A DNA stretch of 64,000 bases from Tanytarsus gracilentus (Eukaryota; Arthropoda; Insecta; Diptera; Chironomidae). The translations under genes were made by a program, and so were the position numbers. Of this stretch, positions 45,705-56,839 are shown piece after piece. The notes under the pieces were generated by a model. It saw only the letters and a list, made by a program, of their open reading frames with translations. It made no database searches and was not told the DNA's origin. The stretch's first letter is position 1; each line of letters opens with the position of its first letter. Location of the stretch: contig JAXRKN010000031.1 of assembly GCA_038502055.1 (NCBI GenBank), forward strand, positions 1,178,001-1,242,000, given 5' to 3'.

Positions 45705-48244
45705 GAGCGTTGAGACGAAAATAAAGCAGTGCACGCGTTGAACGGAGAGGCAAAAAAAATCCAGACGTGCAGAGCCTTTTACTTTACACTAAAATTGCTC
45801 TATGGCAAACAAAGCGAGATAAGAAGATTTTTTTCTTTCGTTTGTGTCGGGTGTGCAAAAAATCATTTACTCAATAGAGGATCACAGCGAAAAAAAATTG
45901 TAGAGGAAAAATGGAGAAAAAATCACAATTGCTCAATAACAAATTTCAATGTTCTGTAAAATTTTTCGGCATCATTTTAAAAGCAAATAACAATTTTTTT
46001 GATGATGATGAATAAACTTTTTTATGCATGAAATAAGAAGCAAAAAAATTATGCAACTGCAAAGGTGAGTGAATGAGTTTTTATCACTTAGCACTTTCGC
46101 TCGTTCGGAAGTTTATGATAATTTAGTTCATATTGACTGTTCCACTCAATTTAATCAGCATAGGTAACACAATAGAATGATTATAGTCATGGTAATTTTG
46201 GTTCAGATAGTTTGAGACTCCGATTGATGAAGTTGAGAGTGAAATGGAAGAAAATTATTAAATTGTATGTTTAATAATATTTTTGAAAAAGTTATCAAGT
46301 GTGTTGTTAAACTAGAAAAGCTTAATGTTAAGCATGACGGAAATAAGTTTAAAATACAGAATGGATGTGATAAAGTTCAGTGATAAAAACGAATTAATAA
46401 AGGCAGTTGCATGTTCTTAGCTAATGGAGAAATCAAAAGAATAAATTGAAGAATTAGAATTTTCTTTAAAATTGCATAGTTTTACAAATTTTGTAAGAAT
46501 TAACTTTTATAGAAATATTTATAAAAAAATTTCAAGTTTTAAAAACAAACATAAGTTAGTCATGTGAGATTTTGAATTACGTCAACCATCGCTCGTGCGA
46601 ATCGGCCACTTAACTTTTATTTTTCGATCCATCAATCAAATTTAAATCTAAAATGTTCCACTCCTTGCATAGATCAAGATCAAAAAACCCTTACACTACT
46701 GCCACAAAATTGCTTTTTAATAAATTAAGTGCACTGCTACATAAAATTAAGACTGCAATTTTCTATTATCACAACTTTTTAATCATTAACTTAGAAAAGC
46801 TTTTTTATTTCCTTGTTTTACATAAAAAAATCACTCGAAATAAAGTTCATCGGCAGGATAATGATTGTTCTTTCATTCGTCTATGTGGTTATTGAGTGAA
46901 TACATAACATTAACATAATAATCCAACAGAAGTAATAACGCGAGAAAATTGCTTTAGGTATTGAGTCGCGAGGGAGCAAATGAAAAGATAACGATGTCGA
47001 AGCAGCAATTTTAAATGTGGAGTAAAAAACAACACACATCTCGTTAGTCGAAAACGTTTATTTCAGAACAATTAATAAATCGTTAAATCGTTGCGTAATT
47101 TTAAATTTACACGAAAAAATGTTGCTCTATATAGAGTGCACAATGTGATACACTTTCTTCTGATGATTATGCAATTTTGTTGATGTTTGTGGCGTCTCGA
47201 AGAGTTTAATAAAACGATGTGATGCATGGCAGGGTGTTAATTTCATCGATGAACTATTACATTATCAATCATTGATTTTTTTTCAGAAAAATTCAAATTC
47301 ACTTTTCTTTAAATTCATTCCAGGCATTTTTTTATGAATTTTTTTTTACCTTTTTAGCAACTTTCGCAAATTATTTTTTTCTCCTTCGATTTAAAAACAT
47401 TTCACACCTCTTTTACATCTCAGCCGCTTAAATTTCGCTTAATACGCATCATTGATGCAGATCACTTTCTGATTACTTCCTACCCAATTGAATCTCTGAG
47501 AAAAAAGCATGCGCCAATCTGTCAAAATGATGAAACCATCTCAAACACCTAATTTAAGCATTGAAATTAATCTCTCTGAAAAAAAGTTCAATTTCTTCGC
47601 CTACCGGACGAAGTTAAGTTTATTAGATCACTTGTTCACTCGATCGGCAGGAGCTCATGCATGATCATGCGAGCTGACTTGCGCAATATTTCTTCAAAAG
47701 CTCCATCAAGATTATTTAAAGTGTAGCAATACACCTTCTTTCATTTACTTTTCGGCGGCGTCTAAAATTTGCATTTGCTAATCACTCAAACTATGACACG
47801 TAAAAGTCTCTCGCGAGGGCAGTAAAGCATAATTATTTGGCGTGATGCCTTTATTTGCGATTCGTGACAGAAAACCTTCAGAATAATTTTGCAGTTCACG
47901 CGAAAAAGCAGTTGTGTGAACGCACCATGTGATGCTTTGCTTTCTTTGTTGCGGACACACGTTCGCTTCTTTTATTTTTTATTGGAAATAACTCATGCTT
48001 TCAATTTTAACCATTACGAAAGACTTTTTAACGTGACAAATTTAGTTTAATTAAATTTTTTTTCTAAAATTGTAAACATACAAGTGAAATTGTGGGATTT
48101 GACATTTTGTAAAAAGTAAAAACAAAATTAAATTTAAATACATTTTTAAAAAAATTTAGATTTAAGTTTTATTTTTAGATTTTTTTCAAAAATCTACATT
48201 TATTTTAAACAAGATGGGTCTGCAAACGGCGTTGCCATTTCCAA
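45705..48244. other. Intergenic region, no gene recognised
   Basis: AT-rich with only short biased open frames (45729-45959, 46653-46895, 47778-47960). It ends where the 48-49 kb repeat element begins. No RNA gene or array was detected. Confidence 0.5.
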
Positions 48245-48300
48245 TAGCTCCGCATAGATTAGTACCCTACTCCGTTGACACTTTTGGTTAATCATGAAGG

Positions 48301-48975
48301 ACATCCTTCAAAAATCATCAATGCCAATCGATTCCTGATGCAATGACGAGTTCAACGACATACATGAAGCCATTGGTCTGAAAAATGGAGATTAGTGGCA
48401 CTCCTGGCCGACCATTATGGACATTCCTCAAAAATCGTCAATGTCAATCGATTCCTGATGCATTGACGAGTTCAACGACATACATGAAGCCATAGTTCTA
48501 AAAAATGGACATTAGTGGCACTCCTGGCCGACCATGATGGACATTCCTCAAAAATCATCTATGTCAATCGATTCCTGATGCAATGACGATTTCAACGACA
48601 TACATGAAGCCATAGTTCTGAAAAATGGACATTAGTGGCACTCCTGGCCGACCATGATGGACATTCCTCAAAAATCGTCAATGTCAATCGATTTCTGATG
48701 CAATTACGAGTTCAACGATACCCATGAAGCCATAGTTCTGAAAAATGGACATTAGTGGCACTCCTGGCCGTCCATGATGGACACTCCTCAAAAATCATCA
48801 ATGTCAATCGATTCCTGATGCAATGACGAGTTCAACGACATACATGAAGCCATAGTTCTGAAAAATGGACATTAGTGGCACACCAGGCCGGCCATGATGG
48901 ACACTTTTCAAGAATCGTCAATGCCAATCGATTCCTGATGCAATTAAGAGTTCAACGATACCCATGAAGCCATAT
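48301..48975 (+). repeat. Tandem array, exact 120-base period, 5.6 copies
   Basis: Copies begin at 48301, 48421, 48541, 48661, 48781 and 48901 with no length change; the last stops at about 48975. Each contains TCAATCGATTCCTGATGCAA and later GGACATTAGTGGCACTCCTGG. Copies differ by only a few substitutions each. Although 120 is a multiple of three, stop codons in all frames argue against coding. Confidence 0.95.
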
Positions 48976-49143
48976 AAAAGAAAATTTGTATGAAAAAGGA
49001 CATTTTTGCACTCAGGGACGGTCCTTGAAGGGTCATACCTCAAAACTAAATACTTCTTGCACAACTAGAGCCAAAACCCGATCTTTAGCCACAAACCCGA
49101 GTCAAATCCAACCAGCCGTTCTTGAGATATGGCGTTCACTAAG

Positions 49144-49193
49144 ATCGTAAGAAAGTAAGAAAGTGAGAAAGTAAGAAAGTGAGAAAGTAAGAT
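49144..49193 (+). repeat. AGAAAGTA/AGAAAGTG purine microsatellite
   Basis: About six units of 8 bases alternating between the two forms, within the repeat element, at the position equivalent to the (TCTG)n tract of the related element. Confidence 0.8.
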
Positions 49194-49376
49194 GACTTAA
49201 ATGGCTCTAACTCCTCGTAGGAGCAACCGATTTCAAATCTGTTTTCGCCTGTTTGTAGGGTTTGCCTAGGCCTATCATTTGAGTACATGTTTTGATATTG
49301 CAAAATGTAATGTCTTGGCACTAGGGGCCGAAAACTGGTTTTGGAAAAATCCAAAATTAATATATAGCGGAGCTAT

Positions 49377-49737
49377 AATATTTTTTTTTAAAAAAAGTTA
49401 AATCAAGAAACTCGTGAACTTTGCCACAAAATTAATCATAGTCGTGATACACACAAAAATGTATAAACCGTTAAATATTTTTTCTCACGTGTTTTTCAAA
49501 ATTTTAGTTCGAACACTCTACTCCGAACAAAAAGAAAAAGAAGAAAATAAACAAGTTTAAAAAAAGTTTTTCGAAATGTTTTAAAATTAGCACGGAAAAT
49601 AAAAATCTCTAGAAACAATCTTAATTGTCATGAGAAATTTATAACGATCAACTAGCAAGGGAAGTTATTTAAAATCAACTGTCAGTGCAAAAATTCTAGG
49701 ATTTCAAGAAATCAAAAAAAAATTACATCACACCAAA
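49377..49737 (+). promoter_or_regulatory. Upstream region and 5' leader of Coq8
   Basis: 361 bases between the repeat element and the Coq8 start codon. No TATA box was seen in a suitable place. It must contain the promoter unless transcription starts within the repeat. Confidence 0.4.
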
Positions 49738-51879
49738 ATGTCAAGATACTCGCAAGATTTAATTGGACTTTTGCGTGGTGTTGGACTTGTTGCATCCGCA
49801 TCCATAAGAACACAAGAGCAATATATTAAGCACATTTGGTCACATTCATCGGTGAGGGAAGCGGTTGAGAGCAGTTTAAAGCAAACTTCAGAATGCAGCA
49901 AAAAAGTTCTAAACAATCCGTCGAAAGAGTTGGAGAATCTAAATCATTTTGTAAAAGAATCAGTAGAACGTACGTCTGTGGTAGCTGAGGGTCTCCGTCA
50001 GTACATGTCGAATGGTCGATTTTCAATGCCTGTCGGAGGAATCGAACACTCGCATGATTCACACACAAAATCATATTCCACGATCAAAAACATCCAGAAC
50101 CTTGACATTGCCTCGATCACCTATAAGGAACTCGAAAATCTCCTCGCTGAACACAATAAAATACGAGTAGAAAATTTAAAAATTAATGACGACTTTAAGC
50201 CGAAAAAGATGGAAAAAAAGCTAGATGAAAAGCTTCCGAAAATAGAAGAAGTAAAAATATCGCCAGTCACGGTGAGTGCCTTCCCAAATGTCATCGAAGA
50301 TGAGAAAAAAGTCGAGAGTATGATGAAGCTTATAACGAATTTTGATCGCAAGCCGCAAGATGAAAAGGTTGAAAAAGTTCCGGTGCCAGAGGTGAGTTTT
50401 AGTTGATATTTGAACTACTTAATTAATTATTTCTCCTTACAGCTTAAAGTTGTGGCAAAGCAGCGAGCAGTTCCATCCTCGAGAATAGCACGTGTCGCTT
50501 CATTCGGTCAACTATTCGCTGGACTTGGCATTGGAACGGTCAGTGAACTAACGAAAGGTGCTTTCGGCCTGGGAGGATCAACAAATGTTAAAGATGCTTT
50601 ACTAAGTCCTGCAAATGCCGAAAGAATCGTTGACACGCTGTGTAAAGTTCGCGGAGCTGCCTTGAAATTAGGTCAAATTTTAAGTATTCAAGACACAAAT
50701 GTGGTCTCACCACAACTAGTGCATGCGTTCGATAGAGTGAGACAAGCTGCTGATTTTATGCCCGATTATCAAGTTGAAAAAGTTATGATAGGTCAGTTTG
50801 GAAAGGATTGGAAAACGAGATTTGCCACGTTTGAGGATAAACCATTTGCAGCGGCGTCAATTGGACAGGTAATGAATTTTCTTTTAGTGACGATAATGTT
50901 TATTAAAAAATTAATTAGGTCCATAAAGGAACTCTCCACGACGGATCTGAGGTAGCGATAAAAATTCAATATCCTGGAGTTGCACGTAGCATCGAAAGCG
51001 ATATCGACAATCTCGTGTCTATGCTTAAAGTGTGGAATGTCTTTCCACCAGGAATGTTCATTGACAATATTGTAAAAGTTGCAAAGCGTGAACTAGCGTG
51101 GGAAGTTGATTACAATCGTGAAGCTGAATTTACTACGAATTTTAAAGAATTAATCAAAGATTATCCGGAATATAAAGTGCCCAAAGTATTTACCGATTTA
51201 ACGACGGCGCGAGTAATTACGACTGAACTTGTGCCGGGTGTTCCAATGGATGCTTGCTTTGAAATGAGGTAAATTTAAATAGTTTTAATTTTGTCAATTG
51301 TAAATTAAACCTTCATTCATCAGCGAGGAACATCGAACCCACATCGCGAAGATGGTTATGCACTTGTGTCTTCTCGAGCTCTTCGAAATGCGATGCATGC
51401 AAACGGATCCAAATTGGTCCAATTTTCTCTACGACGAAAAGTCACGACGATTGATGCTCATCGATTTTGGTGCTACTCGCTTTTACACAAAGAAATTTAT
51501 GGACAATTATCTACGAATAATTCAAGCTGCTTCTCGAAATGACCGTGAAACTGTGCACAGATTGAGCGTTGAAATGGGTTTCTTGACGGGTCTCGAAACA
51601 AAAGCAATGATGGATGCACACGTGGACGCGGTAATGATTTTAGGCGAAGTTTTTAGCGTAGACGGTGAATTTGATTTCGGCAAGCAACAAACGACGAAAA
51701 AGATCGCGAGTCTCGTTCCAGTTATGGTCGCTCACCGACTCTGTCCGCCACCAGAAGAAATTTATTCACTTCATAGAAAATTATCGGGAGTTTTTCTTTT
51801 ATGCTTTAAATTGAAAGCCAAGTTTTCGTGTAAACCAATGTTTAATGAAATCTGTAGAAAATATCAATTTGATGATTGA
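49738..51879 (+). CDS. Coq8: COQ8 (ADCK3/ABC1-family atypical kinase), coenzyme Q biosynthesis
   Basis: Four exons: 49738-50391, 50443-50868, 50919-51268 and 51324-51879; 661 residues, similar to human COQ8A (647). COQ8 is a mitochondrial inner-membrane UbiB-family protein with ATPase activity needed to assemble or run the ubiquinone-making complex. The long N-terminal region (1-218) is poorly conserved and Lys/Glu-rich toward its end. The KxGQ motif is KLGQ at 293-296 within VRGAALKLGQILS, and the alanine-rich nucleotide loop is FAAASIGQ at 353-360. Also present are VAIKIQYPGVA with the ATP-binding lysine, QTDPNWSNFLYD with catalytic loop residues, and IDFGATR, the DFG equivalent. All hallmark residues are intact. 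Introns are 50-55 bases. Confidence 0.95.
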
Positions 51880-53102
51880 AATAATTTTTTGTGTTAATTT
51901 ATTAAAAGTGAATTGAAGAAAAATTAAAATAATTTTCGTTTCATTCTTTAAATCATCTCGATTTTATTATTTTATTATTTAGCTATTGTATCTTTATCAA
52001 AGTAATTTTCTCATTACTGCTCATTACATGTAGGTAAAAAAGTTTTGCTATCAAAATATTTTTTTCTTTATTTAATTCTCATCGTCGTTTCAGTTTTATA
52101 GCGATCATCTACGATTCATCATTATTTAACTTTAAACGAGTTTAATAGTTTTCTTTTTTATGCTCTTATAGAAGCATTCGTTTTCTTTGTAAAAATATTT
52201 GCATAAAAAGCCAGCAAAAAATTATGAGACAGAATTAACTGTTTTATTTTTTAACTGTCAAAATCAACTAAACGTGTTTTTTATATTCCCAACTAATCTA
52301 TTACAATATAATTAAGCAGGCAGCTCTTTAATAATAATAAAAAAATGATCGAGGTTTCTTTTCCATGCATTCAACTTGTGCTTTGGCTATTAATTAATAG
52401 GTTCATATTCTGTCAACTATTTAAACTCAAAAATAACTTCTCATGTCAATGATAAATTCGTAATTAATTAATGAAACAAAAAAAGTGTTTTTGGGGGATT
52501 GGAGGAAGTTTGTATACATATATCATATATCATATATGGCTCAATTAACTCTCTTCTTCTTTTATATATTCTATCTAGTTTTTATAAAAACATCCTTATG
52601 CATTTTCCTTCTTATTATATCTGAACTCGATCTTTGCAACGATTTCCTAGAAAATAAAAAATGTGTTTAATGATTGTATTGTAAAAGATGAACGACTGTG
52701 TCATCTAGGCGCATTAAGTTATAGCTTTTTTTTCACTTATAAACATAATTATTTAAAAATTCAACTAAATTATAATTATCCGCATGAAAATGATTATAAA
52801 GAGGAAAAAAGTTTTTAATGTTTTACATGCAAGCACGCATTATTGGATGGTTATTTTTAATTTTTGTTTTAGCAAAAATGTCCGCATCAAATGCAAACGA
52901 ATGATATCTTTCATTTTCTATGGCAAATATCCCTTAAAAATATTTTTTAGAAAAATATTTACTATACTTTTTCTTCTTTGCAATTTTCATCATATAAAAA
53001 CAATCAAAAACAAATGGTTAGAAAGAGAGAAATGTTGAAAATTTCTTGCTTTTTTAATCAATTTAATGCGCACTTATATTGTAATTAGAAGAAAAAGTTC
53101 CA
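51880..53102. other. Convergent intergenic region Coq8 / S6k
   Basis: Contains both 3' untranslated regions; AT-rich with TATATC-type short repeats near 52511. Open frames of 60-84 residues here are Phe/Lys/Ile-rich and not credible. Confidence 0.6.
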
Positions 53103-56056
53103 CTATGATTCCATTGTATCGTCGCTTATTGGGGTATTAGCAAAGCCCACATCCAGCATGTGCGGATGAGTTGCAAACGACGGCGGATTCCTATGTTGAT
53201 TATGAATTGAATTATGATGTGAAGAATTAGGATAGAATTGTTGTCGATGATTTGAAATGCCACTTGCTATTGAGGTCGAAGCGCCGGGAAAAACTCGAAG
53301 TGTCATGTGATCTTCTCGATGCCGCGGCATTCGGCGAGGACTTCGAGCAGTTACTACATGCGGATGATTCATTTCTTCTAACACTGATGGTGCTACGTAG
53401 GTAAAGCCCTAAAATGAGAACGATATAAGTTATTTTATAATTGAACGCAAATAAAAAATTATACCTGAAATATCATATTGGCACTTTCGCTTAGGGTTGA
53501 CTCTTCGGGACTATCGACTGGAATTTGTTTGGTGAACTTTGTATCAAACTGAGAAACGTCATCTTCACTACGCTGTAAAAGTAAAAAGTTTGTTTTTCTT
53601 CTAAACCTCAACTAATTATTAAGATCCTACCAAGACAGGTTTGATTGGAGGATCTAAGCGCCTTTCAAACACTTCTTTCCAATTTACATTCTTAAAAAAT
53701 GGATGGGATCGAACTTCAAGGCCGTCACCTGGTCCGCTTCCTAAAAAAATTAATTGAATCAATTTCCTTAATATTTTTCACCAATCAATTCATACCCAAT
53801 CTTTGTGAAACTTGTCTTTTCATTAGTCGTCGAATAAGGTCTCGCGCATCGGGCGTTAAATAAGCGGGAAGATTAAGTTTGCCCTTAAGGATTGTTTCAA
53901 TAGTTTTCTTTCTATTTTCAGCACTAAATGGAGGATTTCCAGTCAACATGTCGTACATTAGTGCGCCAAGACTCCACCAATCTACAGCTTTACCGTGACC
54001 GCTTCTTGTGAGAATTTCAGGCGCCCTAAAACCGAAAGGATAATTTTAATATTAAATTTAAAATTGCAATTAAACTCTTACATATATTCTATTGTCCCGC
54101 AGAATGTCCATGCGGTAATTCCTTCGTGAATGTGCTCCTTACACAAACCAAAATCTGTTAGTTTTACATGACCTTGCGCATCTAAGAGAACATTTTCAGG
54201 TTTAAGATCTATAAAAATAATGATTTGATTAATAATTTAATAAAGAGGTGAATAAAAGTTTAATCACACCTCTATAGATGATTCCAAGTGAGTGTAGATG
54301 CTCAAGTGCAAGTAAAATTTCACTGAGGTAAAAGCTAAAAAGATATGAATTTTAATTTAAAATCTTTTCAGTCATTCGAAAAACTCACCATGTTGTATCT
54401 TCCAAAAAAATTCCTTCACGTTCCAAATGCATAAAAAGCTCACCTAAAAAATTTATTTATAATTACCGCATAAATTACATTAGCTTTGATTGCACTCACC
54501 TCCACTAAGGTATTCCAATATCAAATATAATTTTCCGCCAGTTTGAAATGCATAAACTAACTCTACGATAAAGGGATGCTAAAAGAGAGTAATTTTAAGT
54601 ACATTACAATGCATCAATTTAGAGTCACTTACTTTGACCGCTTCCAAAATATTGCGTTCAGCTCTTGTATGGGCAGTGTCTTTTTGATTACGTACGATTG
54701 ACGCTTTTTTGAGGACTTTCATCGCGAAAAATGAATTTGCATCCTTCCCAGTGACTTTTTTGACTTGAAAGACTTTTCCATAGCCTCCTTTTCCCAACAC
54801 CTTCTTCAACTCAAAATCCTGAGGACCTAACTTCCGACCTGGAGGGTTAACGATCTCCTCACTGAGCTGTATAGTCTCTGTCTCAGTTAGGCTAAAATAA
54901 AGTATAAATTAATAATTGATATTTCGGCAGTTTTTATTTTTAATACTCACTCCATTGCCCTATTAATATTCAATTCCTCTAGATCCATCTTTGTGTTTTC
55001 AATTTCGAATTTCGATACGCCACAAGTGAAGATGATGAGAAAAGAAGAAGAAAAAAACTTGATACATTATATTTGTCAAATTAATTGTCGGCATTTTAAA
55101 TAGTCATTCACACATTAATCGAAGGCGCTTTAATGTGGAGGATGGAAATTTATTTGAGGGACAAATTCATTTAAAAATTTAACAGTTTCTTTTTTTGCTT
55201 TAAATAAAAGTTACTGATGATTTTATTTTTTAACCTTTAGTCGATAGTTTTTAGAAAAATTAAAACAGTCAGCATTTGCACTTTGACCCGGTTTGCGAAA
55301 ATCAGTAATTTTCTCAAGGTAAATAGCTGGATCCCAAAAATCACTCCGCAATCGAGTGACAGGCAAGATAATTATTGAGTCATTTCATTGAGAGATAAAA
55401 AGTGACATAAAAGGCCTCCGTTAAGAAGAAGAAGAGAAGCACTTCAAAAAATCGGAAGTTTTTCTTTTTTGCATAAAAAAATTTCCCCAAAAATTTTGAG
55501 TCATACGGAAGCAACAAAAATCAGAATCACCCGTTCTTGTTATTTTCATTAAAAGCTTCAATAACAAATTTCTGATGACGAACGTTATGATTTTTTTCCT
55601 TGCTCAGCATTGACCAGTGGAATGATTTTCATCAATTAATTTACCTTGAGAAGGGCACACACGAAAAAATGTATTAAAACCCACTCTGGGGTATTAATGC
55701 GCAATCCACTTGTGGTTGATCAGAATTTAGATCAATTAATATTATTGAAAATAAAAAATGTTTTGAAAACAACAGACATGAAAGACCTTTCTCGAATACC
55801 AAACGATTTCATAGTAAATTACTTATAAAAATCGAAATTATAGCTGCTTTTTATAATTCAAATTAAAGTTGTCAGTAGTTCTTGATGAAAAGTGATCACA
55901 CGGACGGAAAACTGAGCATACAAGTGCTACCACTTTTGATGTTATAAAAATTTGACTTACATCATTGTCATCGAGATCAACCTCATCGTTGTCATCCGCA
56001 TCTAAATTTCCATCGGGATGAGTCTCGTCGATTTCAAATTGAAAGACGTCTGCCAT
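53103..56056 (-). CDS. S6k: Ribosomal protein S6 kinase (p70 S6K)
   Basis: Eleven exons, all phases consistent: 56056-55961, 54988-54951, 54891-54633, 54578-54500, 54443-54389, 54334-54270, 54208-54082, 54025-53796, 53740-53631, 53572-53465, 53408-53103; 490 residues. An AGC kinase downstream of TOR that phosphorylates ribosomal protein S6 and promotes growth. A TOS-like motif FEIDE (7-11) that binds Raptor lies in an acidic N-terminus. The Gly-rich loop is GKGGYG (78-83), with catalytic YRDLKPEN and DFG (216-218). The activation-loop Thr232 in TFCGT is the PDK1 site. The turn motif is VDSPEEST, the hydrophobic-motif Thr392 is in GFTYV (TOR site), and the basic autoinhibitory segment is RSPRRMP. 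Just before Thr232 the sequence reads ITAWT where flies and mammals have VTHT. Exon 2 (12 codons) was placed by matching the ELNINRAM segment. Confidence 0.96.
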
Positions 56057-56839
56057 TGTTGTTCGCTCTTAAGTTAATTAAAATTTGCAATCGCGAGTCT
56101 TTGTCTCAACTTTTTTTCTCTTTCGCTCTCAAATTTCTTTTTTTTACTTTTTTCACACTTGCGATTTCACTTTTTACCAATTTTTTGGCCTTTTTCGAGG
56201 ATTTTATGGCCTATTAAATACTCCAGTATGGCCACTACCACGCAAATGTTCAGTTAAGGTTGTCTCTATCCTAGCTAAGCACTTTATAATCGTCTAATTA
56301 AGGTGAAAAATTCAACTCATGGAAATTTCACTCTTCTTCTTTAAAAATGGGCTTTTTCGCGATGCTAACTTTTGGATGAGATAAATGTGGCGGATTTAAA
56401 TTTGTCCGAATGTCAAATCGTTGTTTTTCTTTAAATTAAAAATGTTTTCATCTTTATTAAACGTTTATTTGAATTTTAACTTTATTTTTATCCATTCACT
56501 AACTAATATTTTTAAAATCAACGAAATGGACAAAAACAACAAAAGTGTCTAATTCTATATTCAAATTAATTTTTACCGTTACAAAATGTTTTATTTAATT
56601 GATGTCTTGAAAAAAAATCACTGGAATTAACTCGCTTAAAAAAACAGATTTGAGAAAGCATCTTTTAAATTTACGAAAAGCTTCCATTATATGGCTGAAT
56701 TTTTATTTTCATAATTATAAGTTCAAAAAAGAGTAATGAACATTTTCTAGTACATATGTGCACATGTGTATTATTTAGCATTATTAAGCTTATATAAAGG
56801 GTGTTATTAAATATGTGTTTTAAATCTGAGACATTTAAT
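56057..56839 (-). promoter_or_regulatory. S6k upstream region and RabGAP1 3' flank
   Basis: 783 bases between the S6k start and the stop codon of RabGAP1 on the same strand. A pyrimidine-rich stretch (56100-56160 on the plus strand) lies near the likely S6k transcription start. No TATA box was seen. The high end is 3' untranslated sequence of RabGAP1. Confidence 0.4.

Larger units (their letters stand above)
48245..49376. mobile_element. Non-autonomous repeat element with internal 120-base array
   Basis: About 1.13 kb, bounded by ATAGCTCCGC (48245-48254) and its exact inverse GCGGAGCTAT (49367-49376); the right end also forms a small hairpin (TATAGC-GGA-GCTATA). Internal order: a short unique lead-in, 5.6 tandem copies of a 120-base unit (48301-48975), a segment with CTCAAAACTAAATACTTC, a purine microsatellite (49144-49193), then a segment containing CTAACTCCTCGTAGGAGC. 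The array and following part are homologous, in opposite orientation, to the element at 40952-41573. No coding capacity. It sits 361 bases upstream of the Coq8 start codon. Confidence 0.65.

Noticed and set aside
48245..49376. Possible CRISPR-like array
   Set aside because: Strict 120-base tandem units without spacers in eukaryotic DNA; this is a tandem repeat, not a repeat-spacer array.
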